From assembly GCA_002162765.1 (NCBI GenBank), contig MAAR01000017.1:310001-374000 (forward strand): DNA of 64,000 nucleotides, in the 5' to 3' direction. The DNA comes from Flavobacteriales bacterium 34_180_T64 (GTDB taxonomy: Bacteria; Bacteroidota; Bacteroidia; Flavobacteriales; Flavobacteriaceae). Below the pieces are notes generated by a model. It had not been told where the DNA came from and did no database searches. It was given only the letters and a program-made list of their open reading frames with translations. The number at the start of each line of letters is the position of its first letter. The stretch's first letter is position 1. The position numbers were made by a program, and so were the translations under genes. Below are positions 1 to 9,500 of this stretch, piece after piece.

Positions 1-2
1 CT

Positions 3-2012
3 GCCATGTTAGGCGTAGAAGCTTTTGATTTAGCAAATGACTCTTCAAAGTTTACAGACCAACTTAAAACTGTTAGCACTTGGCAGCCTAAACGTTTGTT
101 TTTCAATACGGGTTGGTGGTTTTATGGGAGTCAAGAAAATTTTAAAAAAGCCGATAAGAGCAATATGTTACATGTGGATATTGGTGTTTATTATCCATTA
201 AAAGGGCTTTCAAATAATGAACTGGCTTCTATTGCAAGTAGCCAACATTTATGTCAAGGATTTGGGCGTTTATCACAACGTGGATCGCGTCAAGAATACA
301 TAGAATTTCTTAAAGGTGAATTTCCCGAAGACAAATCGAATGTCTTCTCTGGAATCGATACGTCTTGGAATAGAATAAAAGATGGCAATGCGATTGGTAA
401 CATTCTTTATGCTATTGAGAACAATTTCAATTTCAAGGATCCTTCAGTGCATTTAGCAGAATTATTACGCGCATATCAACTCATTGAAACCATTGAGGAC
501 ACCCATTGGAGGACTATCAAAACAAAAGAAATCAAAGCTATTATTGAAGCTTGTACTGGTTTATATTTAGAAGCTTCAGCAAGCGAACCACATATGAGTC
601 CGGGCAATACTTTCGAAGTAAATATTGAAGCACTCAATAGATCAAATGCGAACATCACTTTACATACTTTAGACATCTCATCAAACGCAACTGAATACAC
701 AAAAAATATAGCCTTAGAGCCAAATGTAAAGCTGAATTTCAAAGAAGACATAAGTCTTCCTGAATCCATAAAGACCTCAGCCCCTTATTGGCTGAATGAG
801 AAAGGAAGTTTAGGGATGTATAAGGTTACCGACAAGCAACTAATAGGGTTGCCTGAAACGCCAAGAGCCGTTAATATAGACTTTAAATTGACCATTGAAG
901 GCGTTCCTTTTTCAATTCGAAAAGCCATAATCTATAGATATTCAAAACCAGATAAAGGTGAACTTTATAGACCATTTGAAATCATTCCAGAGGCTTCAGC
1001 TCAAATTGCTGAAAAGGTGTTCATATTTGAAAATGATCAACAAAAAGAAATTGAAGTTATTGTGAAAGCGGGACGCGACCAACTGGAAGGTTATGTCGAA
1101 ATATCACACCCTAAAGACTGGAGTATTTATCCAGAAAAACAGCGTGTAGAAATTGAGTATAAAGGCGAATCACAAACGCTAATTTTCACCGTTATCCCTC
1201 CTAAATATCAAAGTGAGGGCTTAATTACACCTCAGGTTCATATAGGTGACCAAATCTATACTAAAGAACTCATTGAAATTGATTACGAACATATCCCATT
1301 TCAAACTGTTTTATTGCCTAGTGGAAGCAAGATTGTACGTCTAGATATTCAGAAAAAAGGGGAAAACATTGGGTACATTTCAGGTGCTGGTGATGTTGTC
1401 CCGGAAAGTTTAAGACAAATAGGATATAATGTAGTGGTTATAAACCCTGGTGACATTAATGCAGAAGTATTGAGTCGATTTGATGCTATTGTAGTGGGTA
1501 TTCGCGCCTATAATACTGTAGATGAGCTTAAGTATAAACAAGAGCTCTTATTTGATTTTGTAGAGCAAGGTGGAAATATGATTGTACAATACAATACTAG
1601 TTACAGATTGAAAGTTGATGCATTAGCACCATTTGATTTGAAATTATCTCGAGATCGTGTTACCGATGAAAATGCTGAAGTAAGATTGCTAAATCCTGAA
1701 CATCCGTTATTGAACTATCCTAACAAAATAACGGCACAAGATTTCGAAGGCTGGACCCAAGAACGTGGTTTATATTTCCCAAATGAATGGGCATCAGAAT
1801 TCACGCCTCTATTGTCAATGAATGATAAAGGCGAATCACCAAAGGACGGAAGTTTACTAGTTGCTAAACATGGTAAAGGACATTATATCTATACTGGGCT
1901 GAGCTTTTTTAGAGAATTTCCAGAAGGTGTTTCTGGAGCATATCGCCTATTCGCGAATATGTTATCTATAGGTAAAGACAATATCAAACTAGACAAAAAA
2001 ATCAACGACTAA
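3..2012 (+). CDS. PIG-L family deacetylase, C-terminal part (5' end outside window)
   Basis: The open frame continues to the left edge, so the gene starts upstream and only the last ~670 residues are visible. The metal-binding deacetylase core with its AHPDD-type motif would lie before the window. What remains is a beta-rich middle region and a C-terminal glutamine-amidotransferase/ThuA-like fold (residues ~455-655: INPGDINAEVLSRFDAIVVG, then EQGGNMIVQYNT and a closing GKGHYIYTGLSFFREF). This layout is the one I know from long Bacteroidota PIG-L proteins that may remove N-acetyl groups from glycans. The stop overlaps the next start codon (TAATG). The family call rests on the C-terminal half only. 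Confidence 0.7.
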   Translation, partial: AMLGVEAFDLANDSSKFTDQLKTVSTWQPKRLFFNTGWWFYGSQENFKKADKSNMLHVDIGVYYPLKGLSNNELASIASSQHLCQGFGRLSQRGSRQEYIEFLKGEFPEDKSNVFSGIDTSWNRIKDGNAIGNILYAIENNFNFKDPSVHLAELLRAYQLIETIEDTHWRTIKTKEIKAIIEACTGLYLEASASEPHMSPGNTFEVNIEALNRSNANITLHTLDISSNATEYTKNIALEPNVKLNFKEDISLPESIKTSAPYWLNEKGSLGMYKVTDKQLIGLPETPRAVNIDFKLTIEGVPFSIRKAIIYRYSKPDKGELYRPFEIIPEASAQIAEKVFIFENDQQKEIEVIVKAGRDQLEGYVEISHPKDWSIYPEKQRVEIEYKGESQTLIFTVIPPKYQSEGLITPQVHIGDQIYTKELIEIDYEHIPFQTVLLPSGSKIVRLDIQKKGENIGYISGAGDVVPESLRQIGYNVVVINPGDINAEVLSRFDAIVVGIRAYNTVDELKYKQELLFDFVEQGGNMIVQYNTSYRLKVDALAPFDLKLSRDRVTDENAEVRLLNPEHPLLNYPNKITAQDFEGWTQERGLYFPNEWASEFTPLLSMNDKGESPKDGSLLVAKHGKGHYIYTGLSFFREFPEGVSGAYRLFANMLSIGKDNIKLDKKIND

Positions 2013-2107
2013 TGAAAGAATATAAATGGAAAAGAATGTATACGTTGGTGCTAGTTGCTAATGCCATCTACATTATAGTCTTCTACCTTATCACAAAAGC
2101 CTTTTAA
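2012..2107 (+). CDS. 31-residue single-pass membrane peptide
   Basis: A short frame starts on the last base of the deacetylase stop (TAATG, a translational-coupling arrangement) and stops two bases before the symporter ATG. The product begins MKEYKWKRMY and is then almost entirely hydrophobic (LVLVANAIYIIVFYLITKAF), so a basic N-terminus followed by one membrane helix. I see no other reading of this 97-base gap. Its tight placement between a sugar deacetylase and a transporter suggests a small transporter-associated subunit, but this is inference. Confidence 0.6.
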   Translation: MKEYKWKRMYTLVLVANAIYIIVFYLITKAF

Positions 2108-2109
2108 TT

Positions 2110-3864
2110 ATGCAAGGATTAGACTGGATTGTATTAATAAGCACGTTGTTGATTATTGTAGGTTATGGTACCTGGCAAACAAGAGGTAGTAAGAACGTAC
2201 AAGATTACTTAAGAGGTGGCAACACCTCAAAATGGTGGACTATTGGTTTATCTGTAATGGCAACACAAGCTAGTGCCATCACTTTTTTATCAACACCAGG
2301 GCAAGCGTTTAATGATGGTATGGGATTCGTACAGTTTTATTTCGGATTACCAATTGCTATGGTAGTCATCTGTATGGTGTTTATTCCTTTGTATCATCGT
2401 CTAAAAGTATATACTGCTTATGAATATCTAGAAAGTCGTTTTGACTTAAAGACACGTACGCTTACCGCTATACTTTTTTTAATACAACGTGGATTAGCAG
2501 CTGGTATCACCATTTTTGCGCCAGCCATAATATTATCAGCCGTATTGGGTTGGAACCTATTATTACTTAATGTAATCATTGGAATACTCGTTATTATTTA
2601 TACGGTTTCAGGAGGCACACGAGCTGTTAATGTGACACAAAAGCATCAAATGATCGTGATTTTCACTGGAATGATAATCGCTTTTGTTTTAATCATCAAC
2701 CAACTTCCCGCAGACATCACTTTTACGAAAGCTTTAGATATTGCGGGAGCTAGTGGGAAAATGGAGGTTCTAGATTTTTCATTTGATCTAAATAATCGCT
2801 ACACATTCTGGTCTGGTATTATTGGAGGAACCTTTTTAATGCTCTCTTACTTTGGAACCGATCAAAGTCAAGTGCAGCGCTATTTGTCTGGGAAATCTTT
2901 AAAGGAAATGCAACTCGGTTTACTATTTAATGGATTGCTTAAAGTGCCAATGCAATTCTTTATTTTATTGGTCGGTGTGATGGTCTTTGTATTTTATCAG
3001 TTTAACCAAGCGCCTATCAACTTCAACCCCACTGCAACTGAACTGGTTTTGAATTCGGAATATGCCGATGCATATAAAGCCTTACAACAAAAACAAGAGG
3101 CTGTTTTTAAAAATAAAAAAGATATTATCAATGCCTATAATATATCCAAATCAGACGAACTTAGTATCGGCATCAGTCTTGCCAATGAGGCAAGTGACAA
3201 ACTGCGAAAAGAAGCAAAATTACTGATAGAAAAAGCTTCTGAAGCTAGACAAATAAAAGTTGAAAGCAACGATAAAGATTATGTTTTTATTCATTTTATC
3301 CTGAATAATTTACCAAGAGGTCTCATCGGTTTACTACTTGCCGTTATTTTGAGCGCAGCCATGTCTAGTACCTCAAGCGAATTAAATGCCCTAGCCTCTA
3401 CTACAACTATCGATTTATACAAACGTAATACTTCTGAAAAAACGGAATCTGAAATGGTAAGCGCTTCGAGATGGTTTACACTTGCCTGGGGAATTGTTGC
3501 TATTGGAGTAGCTTGTGTAGCAAATCTAGCTGAGAATTTAATACAATTGGTAAATATTATAGGTTCTATATTTTATGGTAATGTCCTTGGAATTTTTCTA
3601 CTGGCATTTTTCTTCAAAACCATTAAATCGAACGCTGTTTTCATTGCTGCATTAATCACACAGATAGTTGTTATTGGATTGTTTCTATTGAATGAATACG
3701 AATACATTAACCTTCCATTTTTATGGTTGAATTTTGTAGGTTGCTTATTGGTGATTTGTATAGCCTTAATGCTTTCATTTAAATCTATTAAACCTGGTAA
3801 TAAAGTTGTTTTACTGAGTATCGTATCTATTTTAAGTTACTTCGGATATTGGGTAATGCTTTAA
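2110..3864 (+). CDS. Sodium:solute symporter (SSS family)
   Basis: A 584-residue polytopic protein with about 13-14 hydrophobic segments. Family marks include the N-terminal region DYLRGGNTSKWWTIGLSVMA, TFLSTPGQAFNDG near residues 58-70, the SGGTRAVNVTQKHQ segment near residue 170, and FGTDQSQVQRYLSGKS near 255. A hydrophilic, charged insertion (~residues 300-390) separates the two halves. SSS proteins move sugars, amino acids or sialic acid with Na+. The substrate cannot be read here, but the upstream deacetylase suggests a glycan-derived compound. It is the third member of a coupled deacetylase-peptide-transporter operon. Confidence 0.85.
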   Translation: MQGLDWIVLISTLLIIVGYGTWQTRGSKNVQDYLRGGNTSKWWTIGLSVMATQASAITFLSTPGQAFNDGMGFVQFYFGLPIAMVVICMVFIPLYHRLKVYTAYEYLESRFDLKTRTLTAILFLIQRGLAAGITIFAPAIILSAVLGWNLLLLNVIIGILVIIYTVSGGTRAVNVTQKHQMIVIFTGMIIAFVLIINQLPADITFTKALDIAGASGKMEVLDFSFDLNNRYTFWSGIIGGTFLMLSYFGTDQSQVQRYLSGKSLKEMQLGLLFNGLLKVPMQFFILLVGVMVFVFYQFNQAPINFNPTATELVLNSEYADAYKALQQKQEAVFKNKKDIINAYNISKSDELSIGISLANEASDKLRKEAKLLIEKASEARQIKVESNDKDYVFIHFILNNLPRGLIGLLLAVILSAAMSSTSSELNALASTTTIDLYKRNTSEKTESEMVSASRWFTLAWGIVAIGVACVANLAENLIQLVNIIGSIFYGNVLGIFLLAFFFKTIKSNAVFIAALITQIVVIGLFLLNEYEYINLPFLWLNFVGCLLVICIALMLSFKSIKPGNKVVLLSIVSILSYFGYWVML

Positions 3865-3904
3865 ACTAAAAAGTAATATATAGTTGACTTTTTGTAAATT
3901 TTAA

Positions 3905-3935
3905 TTGACTATGTGTAAAGTTTTCTTTACTTTCG
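3905..3935 (+). promoter_or_regulatory. Possible Bacteroidota-type promoter
   Basis: TTG at 3905-3907 is followed after 20 bases by TACTTTCG at 3928-3935, close to the Bacteroidota consensus TTG-N19-TAnnTTTG but with one extra spacer base and a C in the -7 box. It lies 25 bases before the membrane-protein ATG at 3961. Confidence 0.4.
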
Positions 3936-3960
3936 AAGAATCAATTAAAATCGAACAATT

Positions 3961-4419
3961 ATGAACACACTCTATTTATTACCCAACAGGTATAAAATTC
4001 CGGGTTGGATTCTTTTTAGCTTAGGAATAGTCACAGGATTATTTATTCTTTTTACAGGTTACGAATCGGATGCTCTAAGCGTCAATGTATTATCTATTTA
4101 TAACGAAGGCTTTATGTCTAGCGAATCTGATGGTTTTTTCAGGATAGTTGAAAACAGTATTCTTGATGAATTGTCTGCTCTAGCCATAATTATTGGTGGA
4201 TTGTTTGTGGGATTTTCTAAAGAAGAGATAGAAGATGAATTTATTTACAAATTGCGAAAAGACTCGTTAGTATGGGCTTTACTTTTTAATTATGCAGTCT
4301 TAATTTTAGCCATAGTTTTTGTTTACGATTTTACATTTTTTGACGTCCTGGTATTTAATATGTTCACGCCATTACTATTTTTCATTGGTCGCTTTAACTT
4401 TTTAAAATTAAAATCTTAG
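3961..4419 (+). CDS. Four-helix membrane protein paired with XRE regulator
   Basis: 152 residues with four predicted membrane helices (approximately 15-35, 70-88, 103-125 and 128-147) and a short acidic loop (EEIEDEFIYKLRKDSLVW) between helices 2 and 3. The next gene, a small XRE repressor, starts three bases after the stop. Membrane protein plus compact XRE regulator is a frequent two-gene unit in Bacteroidota and Firmicutes (YozG-like regulators), but the role of the membrane partner is not known. No catalytic motif is visible. Confidence 0.7.
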   Translation: MNTLYLLPNRYKIPGWILFSLGIVTGLFILFTGYESDALSVNVLSIYNEGFMSSESDGFFRIVENSILDELSALAIIIGGLFVGFSKEEIEDEFIYKLRKDSLVWALLFNYAVLILAIVFVYDFTFFDVLVFNMFTPLLFFIGRFNFLKLKS

Positions 4420-4422
4420 CTC

Positions 4423-4623
4423 ATGAAGAACACTTTAAAAGTAGCGCGCGCCATTCACGATATGACTCAAGCGGACTTAGCCATAGCCATAGGTGTAAGT
4501 CGGCAATCCATAAACGCCATAGAAAAAAACAAATACGTCCCTTCTACTGTATTAGCCTTAAAAATAGCGAAGCTCTTTAAAAAGCCAGTTGAAGACATTT
4601 TTGTCTTAGAAACAACTGATTAA
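4423..4623 (+). CDS. Small XRE-family helix-turn-helix regulator
   Basis: 66 residues, essentially one Cro/C1-type HTH: helix 2 to helix 3 is read in MTQADLAIAIGVSRQSINAI, followed by KNKYVPSTVLALKIAKLFKK and a short tail PVEDIFVLE. This size and tail fit the YozG-like group. It follows the membrane-protein gene by three bases, so the two are co-transcribed and probably autoregulated by this protein. Confidence 0.85.
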   Translation: MKNTLKVARAIHDMTQADLAIAIGVSRQSINAIEKNKYVPSTVLALKIAKLFKKPVEDIFVLETTD

Positions 4624-4636
4624 AAGAACATATCTT

Positions 4637-4660
4637 AGTTGTCATATGACAACTTTTCTA
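4637..4660 (+). terminator. Palindrome with T-rich tail after the XRE gene
   Basis: AGTTGTCATATGACAACT (4637-4654) is a perfect 18-base palindrome followed by TTTCTA, 14 bases after the XRE stop. It can fold as a terminator hairpin, although with almost no loop. It could instead be an operator. Confidence 0.45.
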
Positions 4661-4758
4661 CTTCTTATTACAATCAACCTGCTATAAATAAGTCAAATGT
4701 TTAGGCTCGAATATCATCAAACTGAGCGAATTCAAACACCACAAAGAACGATATAAAA

Positions 4759-4796
4759 AAGAGGAATGAAGTTTTCTTCATCCCTCTTAAAAAATA
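4759..4796 (-). terminator. Intrinsic terminator for the TSP3 lipoprotein gene
   Basis: A 13-base stem (4759-4771 with 4776-4788, one mismatch) with a four-base loop. Read on the minus strand it ends in six T residues; the plus strand gives TTAAAAAA. It lies 73 bases downstream of the minus-strand stop at 4862. Confidence 0.7.
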
Positions 4797-4861
4797 CAAA
4801 TTTTATAATCATCTACACCCTTTTCACCTCTAAAGGGTATTGATTTTCCAAATTAAAGTCT

Positions 4862-6085
4862 CTAGTTAATAAAATCTCCTTTTAATATGAATAACCAATC
4901 ACTCTCTGGATATTGACTATAAATATCAGGAAGATTTGTATACCTGCTAAAATCATCAAATTCGCTATCATCTTCCAAAAAAGTATGTGCACCATATGCA
5001 GTACCTAAATTATAAGCATCGTAATCTCTGACCAGATCTACGGTACTCCTAAGATTATTTATGAAACTATCTTTTATATACCACGTAAAATTATAAGTTG
5101 TAGATGCCGTTAATATTTGTGGTTGATTAAAATTAAATTTAACCCATCCGCCTTGAAATGAATCATCAACTATTTTAGTTAATGTAGTAATGATTGCACC
5201 ACTTGCATCTCTTAACTGTAGAATAAGTTCGGCTTGATTACCTAAAACTATATTATCTGGATCTCCAATATCACTAAAACCCATAGCAAATTTAATACTA
5301 AATGAATTTAGCGAATAATCTCCATGCAGATTTACACTTTGACCTTGTGCAAGTCTATCTCCTGAGGTTCCTGTTCCTGGATTACGCCTTCCTATAATTT
5401 GACTATGACTGGCATCATTTGTGACTCCATAGCCCAAACATCCATTTTGATCTACAACTTCAAATTCTTGTGCGTTTAATGGAGGTGTGTTAGGGCATAA
5501 ATCTAAGTCGTTTGGCACGCCATCACCATCATCATCATTTTGACTATCAGAACAACCATTTGCATCTGGAGATTCTCCATCTGGCGTGTCTGGACATGTA
5601 TCTACATCATTTGTTACGCCATCTCCATCATCATCTTTTTGGCTTTCGGCACAACCATCTGCATCTGGAATTTCTCCATCTGGTGTGTCTGGACATGTAT
5701 CTATATCATTTGTTACACCATCTCCATCATCATCTTTTTGGCTTTCGGCACAACCATCTGCATCTACCTCTTCCCCTTCTGGTGTATCTGGACACTGCTC
5801 CAAATCGTTTGTGATACCGTCATTATCTTCGTCCAGTCTAAAATCCGGACAAAACTCATTATACATATCTCCATGTGCAAGGTGATTTTCTAAAGCATTT
5901 GGATGTACACTAATTTGCTTCCAAGTTTGTGGTTCCGCTTCATAATGACAAATGAAGATTTTATCTGGCATCCTATTCGCAGAAGTAGCTTCTGATTCAA
6001 CTTCATTTACTTCTAACAACTCCTCTTTGTTACATGACCATAGGACTAGTAAAATCATGAAACTTAATTTAATAACTCTTTTCAT
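4862..6085 (-). CDS. Lipoprotein with thrombospondin type 3 calcium-binding repeats
   Basis: 407 residues. The N-terminus has a lipoprotein signal (SFMILLVLWSC, lipid Cys at about residue 18). Residues ~46-80 hold an ICHYE..WKQISVHPNAL..HLAHGD motif common in Bacteroidota surface proteins. Four thrombospondin type 3 repeats follow (~85-200), each with DDDGDGVTND-type Ca2+ loops and a CPDTPDGE Cys. The remaining ~190 residues are a beta-rich domain with no motif I recognise (DYSLNSFSIKFAMGFSD through to WLFILKGDF). It is a likely surface-anchored, Ca2+-stabilised protein. The open frames on the opposite strand over the repeats are artefacts of the repetitive codons. Confidence 0.8.
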   Translation of the reverse strand: MKRVIKLSFMILLVLWSCNKEELLEVNEVESEATSANRMPDKIFICHYEAEPQTWKQISVHPNALENHLAHGDMYNEFCPDFRLDEDNDGITNDLEQCPDTPEGEEVDADGCAESQKDDDGDGVTNDIDTCPDTPDGEIPDADGCAESQKDDDGDGVTNDVDTCPDTPDGESPDANGCSDSQNDDDGDGVPNDLDLCPNTPPLNAQEFEVVDQNGCLGYGVTNDASHSQIIGRRNPGTGTSGDRLAQGQSVNLHGDYSLNSFSIKFAMGFSDIGDPDNIVLGNQAELILQLRDASGAIITTLTKIVDDSFQGGWVKFNFNQPQILTASTTYNFTWYIKDSFINNLRSTVDLVRDYDAYNLGTAYGAHTFLEDDSEFDDFSRYTNLPDIYSQYPESDWLFILKGDFIN

Positions 6086-6504
6086 AATACACTGGTTTTA
6101 ATTAATAATTCATAAAACTAGTTTATTACCTACAGAAAACCGTTCACTATTAAGTCAACCTCTAGCAGTATTTAAGCATATCATTACACCTATATTGAAT
6201 TCAATGTCATGACATCAATTTACCAATAAAATTAAAAACCTCACGAGATTATAAATTCATATAATATTGTGAGGTTCTGTTAGTGGAAGTCTAACAGTAA
6301 CATAGCTAATTACGGCAAACTTCAATGGACCAATCTCAAAAGTTGAGCCTATAAAAAATAAAGCCTTCTACAAGACTACAAAAACACTTCAGCCATAGCA
6401 TGTGTTATTTAGCCAATCTCTCGGAGTATTTGTGAATTTCAAATACTGTTGCCTATATTCGAACTATGAAGAAATAACGTTTTAGACTTAAGTTTTAAAC
6501 CCTC
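6086..6504. other. 419-base gene-free stretch
   Basis: It contains the region upstream of the TSP3 lipoprotein gene and the 3' region of the hybrid kinase gene. Apart from the hairpin at 6237-6276 I see no coding frame or repeat. Confidence 0.5.
6237..6276 (-). terminator. Hairpin, probable terminator of the hybrid kinase gene
   Basis: AACCTCAC near 6237 pairs with GTGAGGTT ending at 6276, with a further ATTATA/TATAAT inner stem. On the minus strand the stem is followed by TTTTTAATTTTATT. It lies ~230 bases downstream of the minus-strand stop at 6505. Confidence 0.55.
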
Positions 6505-9500
6505 TTATTTATCTAAAGCGCTAGGGGCAGATCCAAATTCTTCCTTGAATGCACGACTAAACCAAGACGGATTATTAAATCCAGCCTCATAAGCCACTTC
6601 AGAAACGGTCTTGTCAGTTTTTACTAGCAACTCTTTAGCATACTCAAGGCGAATGGAACGTATAAAAATAGCTGTTGACTTTCCTGTAAGAGCTTTAATT
6701 TTTCGATAGATTTGAGATTCACTAATATGCAGTTTTCCTGCTAGTTCATTGGCGCCAAATTTCGAGTTACCTATATCTTCATGAATTAGTTTTACTACTT
6801 TTTGAAGGAATTGTAATTTGGGGTTATTGTCTTGCTTACTTAATAATAAACGATAACCTTCTTTTTGAATCCTTCCAATAAGTTTTTTTCTTAAAGACAC
6901 TAATTGCTCTAATCGCGTAAATAATTCCTTTTTATTAAATGGCTTAGAAAGGTAGGCATCAGCACCATGGGATAATCCAGTTAATCGATCTTCTACAGTT
7001 ACTCTTGCTGTTAATAATATGATAGGAATATGATCGGTTCGTGGATCAGATTTCAAAGTGGCACAGACCTCAAAACCATCTTTCCCAGGCATCATAACAT
7101 CACTAATAATAATATCAGGAATACGTTCTAATGCCATTTCTATACCCACTAGGCCATTAATAGCGTGAATGGAATCATAGGAGTCTAAAAGACACGTTTT
7201 CAAATAGTACGCCACATCCATGTTGTCTTCAATAATAAGCACCAAAGGAAAATCAGAATTCAGGTCTTGAAATTGCTCTGTCTTTTCAGGAAATGAGTTG
7301 ACTATGGAAGCTTCCGGTTTTGTATTGATATCATTAAGTTTAGTGGAATTGGCTTTTCTTGTTACAGGTATCAGTAGACTAAATTCACTTCCCTTTAACA
7401 GTTTACTTTTTACAGTTATACTCCCTTTCATTAAATCAATAAGTTCTTTAGTTAATGCCAAACCAATTCCAGTGCCTCCATGATTTCGAGAAGACGTTGT
7501 GTCGCTTTGGTAGAAGCGATTAAAGATATTAGGCAAATCGGATTTTGAGATTCCAATACCAGTATCCTTAATTTTGATGAATAAATAGGTTTTTTTTTTG
7601 CGCACATCCTGATTAATATGTACAATTATTTTACCAAATTCAGGCGTAAATTTAATGGCATTGGTTAGTAAATTAGAAATGATGGACGTTAGTTTATTAG
7701 CATCAAAATCCATATTTAATGATTCTATTTCAGAATATATAGTCAGATTAATTTGATGTTTTTCAGCTAAAGAATTAAAACTTTCACTTATATATTTCAC
7801 AAAGGGTATGACATCCGCTTGTACCAATTCTAGTTCTAGAGTTCCGCTTTCAGATTTCGCCAAGTCCAACATTTCATTAACTAGAAGTAACAAACTTTCT
7901 CCATTACGATGTATCAAGTCCAATGATCTATCTGCGTTTTTTAAGTTTTTATTTTTGACACTTTCTCTCAAGGTTTCTGCCATACCAAGAATAACAGTAA
8001 GCGGTGTTCTAAATTCATGCGTGATATTGGTATATAAGCTGTTTTTTAATTGGTTTACCTCTTTTAATCGATGACTTTCAGCCAGTGTTAATTTTTTAGA
8101 GAGTTGAAATCTATAAAACCAATAGGAAATAGCAGCTAGCAATCCAAAATAAATAACATAAGCTAAAGTTGTTGACCACCAAGGGGATAGAATATCAAGA
8201 TTCATTTCTAATGGAGGTTGCTCCCATTCAATGCCTCTTGAAAAACCATTCACCTGTAAGGTATATTCTCCTGGAGGCAAATTTAAAAACTGAATTTCTG
8301 GATCTTTTAGAAGGTTCCATTCTGTATCAGGTGGCAATAATCTATAGGCATATTCAATATTTTTATACAATCTAAAGTCAATGGATGAAAACTGTAAATA
8401 AAAGGGAAACTGATTGTTATTAAACACCAAGTTATGACTTGAAGATATGGAACTTTCCAATAAATCATAAGACCTTTTATCAGGTTTTATGATTTGATCT
8501 TTGATTCTTAATTGTGAAAAATATAGTCGTTCTGTTTTGTCAATATTGTCCAATTCTTCAGGTTGAAAATAAGTGATTCCACCAATGCCTCCTAAATAAA
8601 TATTCCCGTCATCATCTCTAAATCTAGCATGAATGTCAAATTCTCTACTTTGAATATTATCTTTAACACTATAATGTATGAACTTATTTCTTTTGGGTTC
8701 AAATTTCACCAGTCCATCATTTGTACCCAACCATAAATTCCCCATTAAATCATCTTGCACACTATAAACTAAGGCATTCGGAAACTGACTTTGTTCTGTC
8801 CAAGATTCAAATTCATTATCACCCAAAAATAAATTAAGCCCATTTCTAGTGCCGAGCCATAATCGTTCTTCCTTGTCAATTAAAATATCATAAACAGTGT
8901 TATGAGATAGCGATTTTTCATTGGGAGATGTTTTATAATAATTCGTAAACTCTGGATTCTCATAATTGCTAGTTTTAAAGCTAAGTTGAGTTAGCCCTCC
9001 TTGTGTCCCTACCCAAACATTGTTTTTTGTATCAACACGAATACATTGAGTCACATCATTTCGTATGGTATTCGGATTGTTTATTTCATTTTTATACCTA
9101 TTGATTATTACTTTATTAGACTCAAGAATTTCTAGACGAAAAATTCCATGCCCAAATGTAGCTCCCCACAGATTGTGATTTTGATCCAATGCAATGTCTT
9201 TTATAAAATCCATATTAATGGAATTTGAATTGTTAGGATCATGACGAAAAACTTTAAATTCTGGATGCAGCGGATCGAATGAATTAAGATCAATTAAACT
9301 TAACCCTCGCGTGGTTGCCAACCACAAACGCTTATTTTTTGCATCTTTAACAATTGCTCTTACAACAGATCCTGAAATTGTTGTAGGATCATTTTGATTC
9401 ACTTTAAAATAAAATGTTTTGCCATTTCTTATTAAATTAAGACCACCATCTGAAGTACCAACCCAAAGATCATTTTTATCCTTAAAAATTGAAAAAATCA

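Noticed and set aside
5512..5893. Plus-strand frames (His-rich, Ser/Pro-rich) opposite the TSP3 repeats
   Set aside because: Three overlapping frames are open only because the antisense of GAT/GGT codon repeats lacks stops; the minus-strand gene has signal peptide and domains.
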